DNA from: Entamoeba histolytica HM-1:IMSS
Taxonomy: Eukaryota; Evosea; Mastigamoebida; Endamoebidae
Reading direction: 5' to 3'
Assembly: GCF_000208925.1 (NCBI RefSeq)
Contig: NW_001914894.1
Coordinates: 78,982-94,549, forward strand
Length of the DNA: 15,568 bases
Shown here one piece after another: positions 1 to 7,469 of the stretch (its first letter is position 1; each line of letters begins with the position of its first letter). The position numbers were made by a program, and so were the translations under genes. The notes under the pieces were generated by a model that searched no databases, was not told the origin of the DNA, and saw only the letters and a list, made by a program, of their open reading frames with translations.

Positions 1-853
1 AACAATCATTATTTGAGTCATGTGTTGGTACTCCACAATATATGGCACCAGAAGTATCATTTGTCAATTTAAAAGGGAATTATACAATTAATGCAGATAT
101 GTATTCTCTTGGAGTATGTCTTTATTATCTTGTTAGTCAACGATGGCCTCCAATACAAAATAAAGACTCATTATGGATTTGTATTGATTCTAATATTAGT
201 AATGACTTAGTATTTCCTGATGGATTTAATAAAGACTTTATTTATATTATACAACAAATGCTTGAAATTGATGTTAAAAAACGAATTTCATGGGATGAGT
301 TATTTGTTCATCCATTTATCACTCAAAAGCTTCAATGTGTTTTTGTTGACATAAACCAGTTTTTCGTTAAATCTTTATTACCACCACCTCAAGCACTTAT
401 TAATGCCCAAAAAATAAAAATTAGTACCCCAAGAGTTCGACATCAACGAAATGATTTTAGTATGGAAGAAGATGATGACAATGATGACTTTGATAAAATA
501 ATTCAATGTTTTAAGTCCAATGATGAGATATTTGATGATGACTGGATAGAGGCATTAAATGCATGTAAAAGAAGAAATGTAATAGTTTGTTAGTATTGTT
601 TTGTTTCTTTTCTCTCAGATAATAGGGAATATGAAAATGATTTATCCCATAGATTTCAAGTTTAAGAATAAGTGAAGACTGTCTCAATTCATTCTTAGAG
701 TTTATAAAAGGAACAATCACTGATCCAGTTGAAATGCCTGAAACTTTAAAATTTGAGAATTGTGAAATACCATCTTCCTTAAAAAAGGATGTTTATTATA
801 TTTCTACTCATTTTGACATTGTGTTTGATTCAATATCAACTAAGTTTTACTAA
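1..853 (+). CDS. Ser/Thr protein kinase, C-terminal part, two exons (5' end outside window)
   Basis: The reading frame is open from base 3, so the ATG at 42 lies inside the kinase domain and is not the start. The visible part begins in the activation segment with GTPQYMAPEV (the APE motif of subdomain VIII). It continues through DMYSLGVCLYYLV (subdomain IX) and the subdomain XI arginine in MLEIDVKKRISWDEL, followed by HPFI. A linker of about 60 residues with a very acidic patch (MEEDDDNDDFD) follows. Without splicing the frame stops at 591-593. Removing a 68-nt intron (585-652) adds 66 codons to a stop at 851-853, giving about 260 visible residues. The catalytic loop, glycine loop and N-terminus lie upstream of the window, so activity and subfamily cannot be judged; the C-lobe is loosely ULK/CaMK-like. 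The SINE-like insertion begins just after the stop. Confidence 0.88.
585..652 (+). other. Spliceosomal intron in kinase gene (68 nt)
   Basis: The 5' splice site GTTTGT and 3' splice site TAG match the Entamoeba consensus. The preceding exon ends on a whole codon (ATA at 582-584). Reading resumes in phase 0 at 653 and stays open for 66 codons of ordinary coding composition. Other AG acceptors at 618 and 625 lead to stops after 18 and 2 codons. Inferred from sequence alone. Confidence 0.8.
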
Positions 854-857
854 ATTT

Positions 858-894
858 ATTTCTTTTTTTTTTAATAACAACTCTCTTTTTTATA
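858..894. repeat. Left target-site duplication of SINE-like element 1
   Basis: A 37-nt stretch (ATTTC, a run of 10 T, then an AACAACTCTC core and TTTTTTATA) recurs at 1557-1591 with one extra T and a 3-nt deletion. The pair brackets element 895-1556, as expected for target-primed reverse transcription. The site is pyrimidine-rich, 4 bases after the kinase stop codon. Confidence 0.8.
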
Positions 895-990
895 GATTCG
901 AAGATGGCATGTCAGAGACACCACATGAAACCCTAAAATAATCCCATGCTTCGAATCTCCCAGTTATCGTCTGGTTATGACGTGCCTTTG
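895..990 (+). ncRNA. Structured 5' head of element 1 (pseudoknot-like; Pol III box-like)
   Basis: Starting at the first base of the element, GATTCGAAG (895-903) is perfectly complementary to CTTCGAATC (949-957). GGCATGTCA (906-914) pairs with TGACGTGCC (978-986), with one G-U. CCAG/CTGG (960-963 and 971-974) forms a hairpin with a 7-nt loop. The first two helices interleave, so both together make a pseudoknot. TGGCATGTCAG (905-915) matches the Pol III A-box consensus at 10 of 11 positions, and CTTCGAATC matches the B-box at 8 of 9. The same layout recurs at 13542-13638. Function is inferred; it could be a promoter, an RNA fold, or both. Confidence 0.55.
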
Positions 991-1060
991 GTGAGATAAT
1001 ATCTATTCAACACTAACTGTTTATTATTATTAATATTTATTAGAAGTGATTATTATAAAA

Positions 1061-1160
1061 GATTATTATTCATTAACGTGTATTGTTATTCATTGAGGTG
1101 TATTGTTATTCATTAAGGTGTATTGTTATTCATTAAGGTGTATTGTTATTCATTATTATT
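1061..1160 (+). repeat. Tandem 20-bp repeats inside element 1
   Basis: The unit TATTGTTATTCATTAAGGTG occurs exactly at 1101-1120 and 1121-1140 and with one change at 1081-1100. A diverged copy lies at 1061-1080 and a partial one at 1141-1160. More degenerate relatives continue to about 1215. Copy number is likely to vary between element copies. Confidence 0.9.
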
Positions 1161-1310
1161 TATAAGGATTATTATTTACTAAGGAGGTATTATGTATTAA
1201 GAATTATCATTTATTAAAGAAGACGCATATATAATTGATATTGTTGCACAAAAATTAAACATAAGGATATTATCAAGGAATAGGGTTTCTTTAAGGGGTG
1301 TCGAAGGTAA

Positions 1311-1353
1311 AAGGAGATGAGCTATAACAGTAAGTTATGGATATACTCTCCTT
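1311..1353 (+). other. Hairpin in body of element 1
   Basis: AAGGAGA (1311-1317) can pair with TCTCCTT (1347-1353), and an inner ATAAC/GTTAT hairpin sits within it. In RNA this makes a stem with an internal loop. The role is unknown; it could be part of a 3' recognition structure for the LINE enzyme. Confidence 0.45.
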
Positions 1354-1556
1354 AAAACAACAATATAAAGAATGAGAAATATTATATTACTCATTAAAAT
1401 CAAAATAAAAGTCAGGCAGCAACTTAATTGAGGAACCATTTAAGTCGAGCATGCTTGCAAAAACTTTATTTCAATAGAAATAAAGCGTGTTGAAGAAACT
1501 GATTCACTCACTTCTCAACATGATGAAAAACCTAAAAAGAAGGTTAATCATAATTG

Positions 1557-1591
1557 ATTTCTTTTTTTTTTTAACAACTCTCTTTTTTATA
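1557..1591. repeat. Right target-site duplication of SINE-like element 1
   Basis: This 35-nt stretch repeats 858-894 apart from a T-run length change and a 3-nt deletion. It marks the 3' end of the element. The remaining 188 bases before the convergent LRR gene show only AT-rich spacer. Confidence 0.8.
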
Positions 1592-1779
1592 TAATAACTA
1601 CAAATTTTAAAATTAACTTTTTAATAGAGAGATATAATGAATAATAACTCTTTAACAACAATTAGATATCAATTTAAAATTATTCAAAGAGAAAAAAGAA
1701 TATATAATTGAATGTTTTGTTTATAAAAAAAAAGTAAATGAAAGAATCATCTTAAAATAATAAATAATTCAAAAAAGAT

Positions 1780-4314
1780 TTATTTTAATTTATTAAAGGG
1801 AGTAAAAAAGTTTTTCTTTTTATTTCTAATTTTAATAATAAGTACAATAGTACAAATAATTAAAATGAAACAACCAATAACACCGAGAGAAATACAAATA
1901 ATTTTAGGAACATTGATATTATCTTTTGTAGTGTCAGGAGAAATACTTGAATTATCAATGATACATTTACCATTAAGAAGTTTATTTGTTTTACATTTAA
2001 GACATGTATTTATATCACATGAAATACAATCTAATCCATACATATCTGAACAATTTTGACATTTATTATCTTTTAAGAATAAATTGTTTGAACAAGACAA
2101 ACATTCAATTGAATCACATGTTAAACAACCGATTGTAAATTTAGAAGAACAATTAAAAGTAATAATAAATCCAACATATTCTTGTATGTATTCATTAATT
2201 TCATTACATTTATTAAGTGAATATGTTTGTATTAATTTTTTACCTTCATTTTTATTACAATTTGAATATTGATATTCAACTAATTGATCTTTTACAATAA
2301 GGTATTTAGTGTTATGAAAAACACATTGTTCAATGTTGAAGTATTTAGTAAGATATCCTTTTTCAATTCCTTCTAATGTACATTTTAAATCAGAATTTAA
2401 AAAATAACCAATTTTACCTTTTGTTAATATTTGGGGAGGATATAATTGGAAATTATCAATAATTTGATAAGTAAAAGAACCATTACAATGAGCTGAATTA
2501 GAGTATAAAGTTTTATAATAAAGTTTTGATTCTGTAATACCATAAAACCCATAAACGTATTTAAAAGAAGAAGTTTCACCTATTTGAATACAAATATTAG
2601 ATAATGTTTTAATATAAGAATTTGAATATATTCCATAAACTGTTTCTGCAGAACTATCTTTCTTTATAACTTCGATAAAATAATATTGATTACCAATTAA
2701 AATAATACCATTAATTGAAGGTGAATATGCTATTTCAAATGAGTCTTTAAAACAATTTTTATTAGAATATTTAACTAATTGAATTTGGTCATCAATTGTT
2801 CTAAATGCATTAGAATCAACACAAGAAGTAGTAAAAATAAATTGATTCTTAGTAATATCTTTTGTACAATTAAATTGAGAAATACATTCATTTCCATAAG
2901 CAATTTGTACTAATGAATTTGATGGAGTAAAAGTAGAAATATTAGAGTTAAAAGTATATAAATGGTCATTTTTATATTCATATTGTCTTGCATTTGAATC
3001 AGAAATTAATTCAAAAATGTATTTATTTGAGGATGATAATATTGGTTTTGTTATTGGTAAAGAATAATACATTGAATTTGTTCCAATATAATGAGACTGT
3101 AAATTTAATGGTGTAATAATTGCTCTTTCATTATCAATTATATCTCCATTTGAATATACATCAATAATACTATCTCCAGAAGAACATAAATTATCTGAAT
3201 ATTGATGTTTTGAAACTCCAAATTGATTTAATATAAATTGAGTATTTGATGATGAGCAATAAGATGTAATAATTTTAATTAATTCAACTATATTATTTAA
3301 AGAAGATGAATAACGAACTTTAAAAGCACCATTAGTAACACTAGAATAAGAATAATATTTAATTTTATTAGTTAAATTAAAACAATCAACAAAATAATAT
3401 TGTGAATGTTCATAAATAAATTTCATTTGTTTATTATTTATTAAAAAACAAATATTTATATTATTTCTATAAAAGTCTTGTGAAGTAATTATTAAATAAT
3501 ATTCTTTACATTTATTTTGTTCTTCTTCTTTACAAAGATATTCTACTTGTTCATTAATAATACTAATATTTTTTCCACAAAAAGTATTGTTTTGATAACT
3601 TGGAGTAACATAAATTGTTTCATTTTCTAAATTATTAAAATTAATATTTGAACATGACATTTCATCAAAATCATATAATCCAAACATATTAATTATTGTT
3701 GTTGAAGAATATGTATGTAATGCATATTTTCTAATAATTGGAGATGAATTAAATGTTATATTTTTCAAATTAGTACATCCAGAAAATGCATATTCATTAA
3801 TTACATTAATTCTTGGAGGAAAATTAATTGAAATAAGACCTGTATCAGCAAAACAATGAGCTGATAAATTAGTTAATGACTCTGATAATTGAACTGTTTT
3901 TAATCCAGTACATGACCCAAAAACAAAATTTCCAATTGAAATAACTGAATTTGGAAGAATAACTTGAGTTATTTTTTTACATGAATAAAAGGCTTGATTA
4001 CCAATTATTTGAAGTGAATTTGGAAGATTTAATTCTATTAATTCTTTACATTCATAAAAAGAATAATTACCTATTTCTATTATTGAATTAGGAAATTCTA
4101 TCATTGTTATTAATGAATTTTTAAAAGCATTTGAACCAATTCTTATGACTGGTTTATGATTTTCTGGATGTTCTGATGGAATTGTTATATTCCCTTGACA
4201 AAATTGTGGAAATGGACAAAACACTTCATATGCATCAAGGTTATAAATTAATTTATATTTTAGTTCACATGAACTTAAAACATTATAAATGAATAAAAGA
4301 ATTAGAATGTTCAT
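1780..4314 (-). CDS. BspA-like leucine-rich-repeat surface protein with Cys-rich stalk and single TM anchor
   Basis: The 844-residue protein starts with a probable signal peptide (residues 1-16, MNILILLFIYNVLSSC). Residues about 55-195 hold five to six ~23-residue LRR_5/BspA-type repeats with the pattern IGNxxFxxCxxLxxxxLPNS. A long Asn/Ser/Tyr-rich region (200-715) follows. A furin-like CxxC region (722-784: CLTC, CLSC, CQNC, CISC, CLKC) precedes a transmembrane helix at about 803-828 and a short basic tail ending FNKLK. This predicts a type I plasma-membrane protein with its repeats outside the cell. BspA-like repeats are known in bacterial adhesins and in large protist families, so binding to host or bacterial surfaces is plausible but inferred. 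The frame is intact. A TATA-like box lies about 45 bases upstream of the ATG. Confidence 0.85.
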   Translation of the reverse strand: MNILILLFIYNVLSSCELKYKLIYNLDAYEVFCPFPQFCQGNITIPSEHPENHKPVIRIGSNAFKNSLITMIEFPNSIIEIGNYSFYECKELIELNLPNSLQIIGNQAFYSCKKITQVILPNSVISIGNFVFGSCTGLKTVQLSESLTNLSAHCFADTGLISINFPPRINVINEYAFSGCTNLKNITFNSSPIIRKYALHTYSSTTIINMFGLYDFDEMSCSNINFNNLENETIYVTPSYQNNTFCGKNISIINEQVEYLCKEEEQNKCKEYYLIITSQDFYRNNINICFLINNKQMKFIYEHSQYYFVDCFNLTNKIKYYSYSSVTNGAFKVRYSSSLNNIVELIKIITSYCSSSNTQFILNQFGVSKHQYSDNLCSSGDSIIDVYSNGDIIDNERAIITPLNLQSHYIGTNSMYYSLPITKPILSSSNKYIFELISDSNARQYEYKNDHLYTFNSNISTFTPSNSLVQIAYGNECISQFNCTKDITKNQFIFTTSCVDSNAFRTIDDQIQLVKYSNKNCFKDSFEIAYSPSINGIILIGNQYYFIEVIKKDSSAETVYGIYSNSYIKTLSNICIQIGETSSFKYVYGFYGITESKLYYKTLYSNSAHCNGSFTYQIIDNFQLYPPQILTKGKIGYFLNSDLKCTLEGIEKGYLTKYFNIEQCVFHNTKYLIVKDQLVEYQYSNCNKNEGKKLIQTYSLNKCNEINEYIQEYVGFIITFNCSSKFTIGCLTCDSIECLSCSNNLFLKDNKCQNCSDMYGLDCISCDINTCLKCKTNKLLNGKCIIDNSSISPDTTKDNINVPKIICISLGVIGCFILIICTIVLIIKIRNKKKNFFTPFNKLK

Positions 4315-4352
4315 GATATAAGTTTCTTCTTTTTAAAGTTATTGTTTTAATT

Positions 4353-4364
4353 GTATTTAAATAG
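4353..4364 (-). promoter_or_regulatory. TATA-like core promoter of the LRR gene
   Basis: On the minus strand the site reads CTATTTAAATAC, about 40-50 bases upstream of the ATG at 4314. TATTTAAA-type boxes near -30 are the known Entamoeba core element, and 5' UTRs are short there. Confidence 0.55.
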
Positions 4365-4588
4365 TTTTAAAATATATTATTTTTTCTTATTTTATTTATT
4401 TTATTCTATTCAGAAAAAAATTAAATTCTTTTGACTAGTTTTTTTAGAATATCTTTTAGATAAAATACCATTATTTAATATTCCTTTATTATTTTCCTCT
4501 GAAGAATTTGTTCAATACCATTATTTTTAAAATAACAAAAAAAATAATAATAAAATTAAACATCATTTTAAACTTTTAATTCATTGAA

Positions 4589-4831
4589 ATGTCATTAAAA
4601 CCAATTACACCTCTTCAGTACCAAGACGAAGTGTTTGCATTTGTAGAAAAATTAGAAGATAAAATTGTTAAGATTGAATCTACTATTAATATAGTTAGTC
4701 AATACGAACAAAAACTAAATACTGAAAATGAAGAACTTCAGAAAAGAATAAAATCTCAAGAAGAAAAAATACACCAAAAAGATAAAGAAATACAAGAACT
4801 TGAACATCAACTCGAAATGTTAACACAATGA
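4589..4831 (+). CDS. Small coiled-coil protein (80 aa), function unknown
   Basis: The ATG follows ATTCATTGAA, which resembles the Entamoeba initiator preceding short leaders. Residues 1-20 are not repetitive. From about residue 15 to the end the sequence shows heptad-like spacing rich in Glu, Lys, Gln and Leu (EELQKRIKSQEEKI...), which predicts one long coiled coil, probably for dimerisation or as a small subunit of a complex. No catalytic motif, signal peptide or membrane segment is seen. It ends 31 bases before the convergent mutarotase gene. I do not recognise the family; size and layout are loosely like small cytoskeletal adaptor subunits, but no motif supports that. Confidence 0.7.
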   Translation: MSLKPITPLQYQDEVFAFVEKLEDKIVKIESTINIVSQYEQKLNTENEELQKRIKSQEEKIHQKDKEIQELEHQLEMLTQ

Positions 4832-4862
4832 ATTAATAATTTAAACCATTTTTATTGATTGT

Positions 4863-5888
4863 TTATTGGAATTGATAAACACAAACATGATGGTAAACAT
4901 CTCCTCTTTTTAAATAAGTTGAAGGAAATTCTGGGTGATGTGGAGAGTCAGGAAAATGTTGAGTTTCTAAACAAAAAGCTGATCTTGTTTTAAATCCTTC
5001 TGGCATAAAATTGGAAGTATAAAATTGAACACCAGGTTGAGATGAATAAATTGACATTTGGACCTCACTTATATCTCCTTTAATATTTGCTATTTGCTTA
5101 ATACTTTTATCCCATGAACAATGTGGAGCATTTTCATTTATGATAAATGAATGGTCATATCCACTTCCTAATTTTAATTGTTCATAATCATTATTTATTT
5201 CTTTACCAATTTCTTTAAACTCTCTAAAATCAAATGGTGTGTTTTCAACTTTTCTTATTTCTCCAGTAGGTACAATTTCATCTGTAATAGGAAGAAATTG
5301 ATCACTATAAATTTGGAGTTGGTGATGAACGATTGATCCTTCTCCATTTAAATTTAAATAAGAATGATTAGTGATATTGACGACAGTAGTTTGATCAGTT
5401 GTTGCTTCAAACGTCATAACTAGATTATTTTCATGTAATTTATAAGTTATAACAACATGAACATTTCCTGGAAAATTATTAGACCCATCTTTATCATCTA
5501 ATTCTAATACCACTTCTGTTTTAGTAATTTTTGTTACTGTAAATACTTTTTTGTCAAATCCATCTCCTCCATGGAGACAATTAATTCCATTATTAATTGG
5601 TAATTGATATTTATGACTATCAATAACAAGATCTCCTTTATAAATTCTATTCGCATACCTACCAATAATAGCTCCCATACAATTATCACATTGCATAATT
5701 CCTTTTAAACTACGAAATCCTATTAAAACATTAACAGGACCATTCTTTCCTTGAGTAATAATATCAATAAGACGACAACCATAATTAGTGAGGTTAATTG
5801 TTAAAAACTCATTTGTTAAAGTATATAAATCTACTTCCTTTCCATTAACAATACTACAAAAATCTTCTCTTTTAACAATAGTTGTCAT
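4863..5888 (-). CDS. Aldose 1-epimerase (galactose mutarotase)
   Basis: It interconverts the alpha and beta forms of D-galactose and glucose in the cytosol, supplying the alpha anomer to galactokinase as the first step of the Leloir pathway. The 341 residues are the usual full length. Family motifs are all present: GRYANRI with R81, CLHGGDG with H106, TNHSYLNL with H175 (the acid), YDHSF with D245, and LETQHFPDSP with E308 (the base). No signal peptide is seen. It is transcribed away from galactokinase across a 337-bp gap, with a GAAC plus TATTTAAA promoter about 40 bases upstream. The galactose pairing supports mutarotase rather than a glucose-6-phosphate epimerase. Confidence 0.95.
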   Translation of the reverse strand: MTTIVKREDFCSIVNGKEVDLYTLTNEFLTINLTNYGCRLIDIITQGKNGPVNVLIGFRSLKGIMQCDNCMGAIIGRYANRIYKGDLVIDSHKYQLPINNGINCLHGGDGFDKKVFTVTKITKTEVVLELDDKDGSNNFPGNVHVVITYKLHENNLVMTFEATTDQTTVVNITNHSYLNLNGEGSIVHHQLQIYSDQFLPITDEIVPTGEIRKVENTPFDFREFKEIGKEINNDYEQLKLGSGYDHSFIINENAPHCSWDKSIKQIANIKGDISEVQMSIYSSQPGVQFYTSNFMPEGFKTRSAFCLETQHFPDSPHHPEFPSTYLKRGDVYHHVCVYQFQ

Positions 5889-5922
5889 TTTTTAAGTGAT
5901 ACTTCTGTTTTTATTTCTAAGA

Positions 5923-5934
5923 TTTAAATAGTTC
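5923..5934 (-). promoter_or_regulatory. GAAC plus TATA-like promoter of mutarotase
   Basis: The minus strand reads GAACTATTTAAA, placing a GAAC box directly against a TATTTAAA box about 40 bases before the ATG. Both are known Entamoeba core promoter elements. Confidence 0.6.
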
Positions 5935-6153
5935 TTATTATTCTTCATCAGATTTGTCAAAACTAAAAATAATTTCAATCTATGATTTTTCATCAATCAA
6001 AAAATAAGATAGAAAATAATTGTTCTTCATGATTTTACATAACGCATATATTTTCAATAGTCTTAGCAAATTAAAATATTGTCTGAAGATATAAATAAGT
6101 TAAGATTGTTTTTGATAATTTTTCTTTAACTACTCATTGACTTTTCATCTTGA

Positions 6154-6184
6154 GAACTTCTATTCTCTTCAGAGGGTATATAAA
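6154..6184 (+). promoter_or_regulatory. GAAC and TATA-like promoter of galactokinase
   Basis: GAAC at 6154-6157 and GTATATAAA at 6176-6184 lie about 70 and 45 bases before the ATG at 6226. The remaining bases between 5935 and 6153 could hold shared control sites for the divergent galactose genes; I see no clear repeat there. Confidence 0.55.
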
Positions 6185-6225
6185 CTTAAAAACTAGAAAA
6201 ATAGAATTATAGAACAACTTCATTA

Positions 6226-7395
6226 ATGGTTTCATTGGAAGATATTAAATCGTTTCATGCTAAAACTTATTGTACTGAACCTGAACATGTTGGATTTGCA
6301 CCTGGAAGAGTAAATATTATTGGAGAACACACTGACTATAATGATGGCTATGTTCTTCCAGTTGCTATAAAACAAGGTACATATGTCAGTGTTTCAACTA
6401 AACCATCAACTGTTACTAAAATGAATTTTATTAGTTCCATAGATAATAAACTTGTATCTATTGAAAGACAAAGTAAAGAAAAAATATTAGAAAAGTATAA
6501 AGGAAAATGGTTTATGTATGTCTATGGTGTTATTGATAAATTACTAACTAAAATTCAATCTGAACCAAAAGAATATTCTATTTGTGTTATGGGAGATGTT
6601 CCTTTAGGTTCAGGACTAAGTAGTTCTGCATCTATTGAAGTAGCTACTGGTATTACTTTCTTAAAAGTTTTGAATATTGAGATGACTGGTATTGAACTTG
6701 GATTATTAGCTGTTGACGTTGAACATGAATATACAGGTGTTATGTGTGGTATTATGGATCAATTTGCATCTCGGTTATGTAAAAAAAATACTGCACTGTT
6801 ATTAGATTGTAAAACCCATCAAACAATTAATGAACCTGTGGTTCTTGGTGATTGTCTCATTATGATCACAAATTCTAATGCCCCTCATAAATTAGAATCG
6901 TCTCAATACAATGAAAGAGTCAAACAGTGTCAAGAAGCTGTACGTCAATTAAATGAACATTACCATAAGAATGAAAAATTTTTAAGAGGATTTACTGTTG
7001 ATGAAGTTCAGATTCTTACTGGAATTATTGGAAATAGAGCTAAACATGTTGTTAATGAAAATGATAGAGTTATAAAAGCCATTGCTGCTATGAAAGTTGG
7101 TAATGTTGAAGAATTAGGTAAACTTATGACAGAAAGTCATATGTCATTAAGAAATTTATTTGAAGTTTCTAGTGAAGAACTAGATTATTTGGTTGACAAT
7201 GCTTTAAAAATCAATGGGGTATTTGGTTCTCGATTAACTGGAGCTGGGTTTGGTGGATGTACTGTTACATTACTAAAACCATCTGCTGTTGATGAGTATA
7301 AAAAGATGTTAGAAGTATATAAAGAAAAATTTAATCTTCATCCATTTTGTTTCATTCTTAACCAACCAGAAGATGGAGCTCATTTGATATTTTAA
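6226..7395 (+). CDS. Galactokinase
   Basis: It phosphorylates alpha-D-galactose with ATP to galactose 1-phosphate, the committed Leloir step. The 389 residues carry the galactokinase signature GRVNIIGEHTDY (27-38), the GHMP ATP-binding motif PLGSGLSSSAS (126-136), the catalytic aspartate in CGIMDQFAS (D178), and the C-terminal GHMP motif GSRLTGAGFGGCTV (334-347). APHKLESSQYNERV (220-233) matches the family's conserved helix, with Val where a second Arg is common. This is a typical length without extensions. It pairs divergently with the mutarotase gene and converges on the Rab gene 74 bases downstream. Confidence 0.97.
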   Translation: MVSLEDIKSFHAKTYCTEPEHVGFAPGRVNIIGEHTDYNDGYVLPVAIKQGTYVSVSTKPSTVTKMNFISSIDNKLVSIERQSKEKILEKYKGKWFMYVYGVIDKLLTKIQSEPKEYSICVMGDVPLGSGLSSSASIEVATGITFLKVLNIEMTGIELGLLAVDVEHEYTGVMCGIMDQFASRLCKKNTALLLDCKTHQTINEPVVLGDCLIMITNSNAPHKLESSQYNERVKQCQEAVRQLNEHYHKNEKFLRGFTVDEVQILTGIIGNRAKHVVNENDRVIKAIAAMKVGNVEELGKLMTESHMSLRNLFEVSSEELDYLVDNALKINGVFGSRLTGAGFGGCTVTLLKPSAVDEYKKMLEVYKEKFNLHPFCFILNQPEDGAHLIF

Positions 7396-7469
7396 TTTAT
7401 TAGTTCAATAACTAAAAAAATGAAATTAATTCAATTACTTTTTTCACATTAAGTCTTGTTAATTTATTA

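Larger units (their letters stand above)
895..1556 (+). mobile_element. SINE-like non-autonomous retroelement 1 (662 bp)
   Basis: The element lies exactly between two 35-37-nt direct repeats. It has no long reading frame. Its first ~96 nt match the start of the element at 13541, which fixes the orientation. The order is: structured head (895-990); an AT-rich stretch; four to five 20-bp tandem repeats (1061-1160); a body with a hairpin (1311-1353); and a 3' part ending near GGTTAATCATAATTG with no long A-tail. Size, repeats and duplications fit the Entamoeba SINE families that are mobilised by LINE reverse transcriptase, but I cannot assign a named family from memory. No LINE machinery is present in the window, so it would depend on one elsewhere. 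Confidence 0.78.

Noticed and set aside
585..625. Alternative 3' splice sites (CAG ending 618, TAG ending 625) for the kinase intron
   Set aside because: They give stops after 18 and 2 codons and introns of 34 and 41 nt, whereas TAG at 652 opens 66 codons.
511..720. 69-codon minus-strand open frame
   Set aside because: It overlaps the kinase exons and intron antisense; the plus strand has strong domain evidence.
895..990. Calling the element head a confirmed HDV-like ribozyme or a tRNA gene
   Set aside because: The catalytic C and P1.1 pairing are not visible, and no cloverleaf can be drawn around the B-box-like sequence; kept only as a hypothesis.
4589..4831. BRK1/HSPC300-like subunit assignment for the coiled-coil protein
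   Set aside because: Only size and coiled-coil layout agree; no diagnostic residues could be aligned with confidence.
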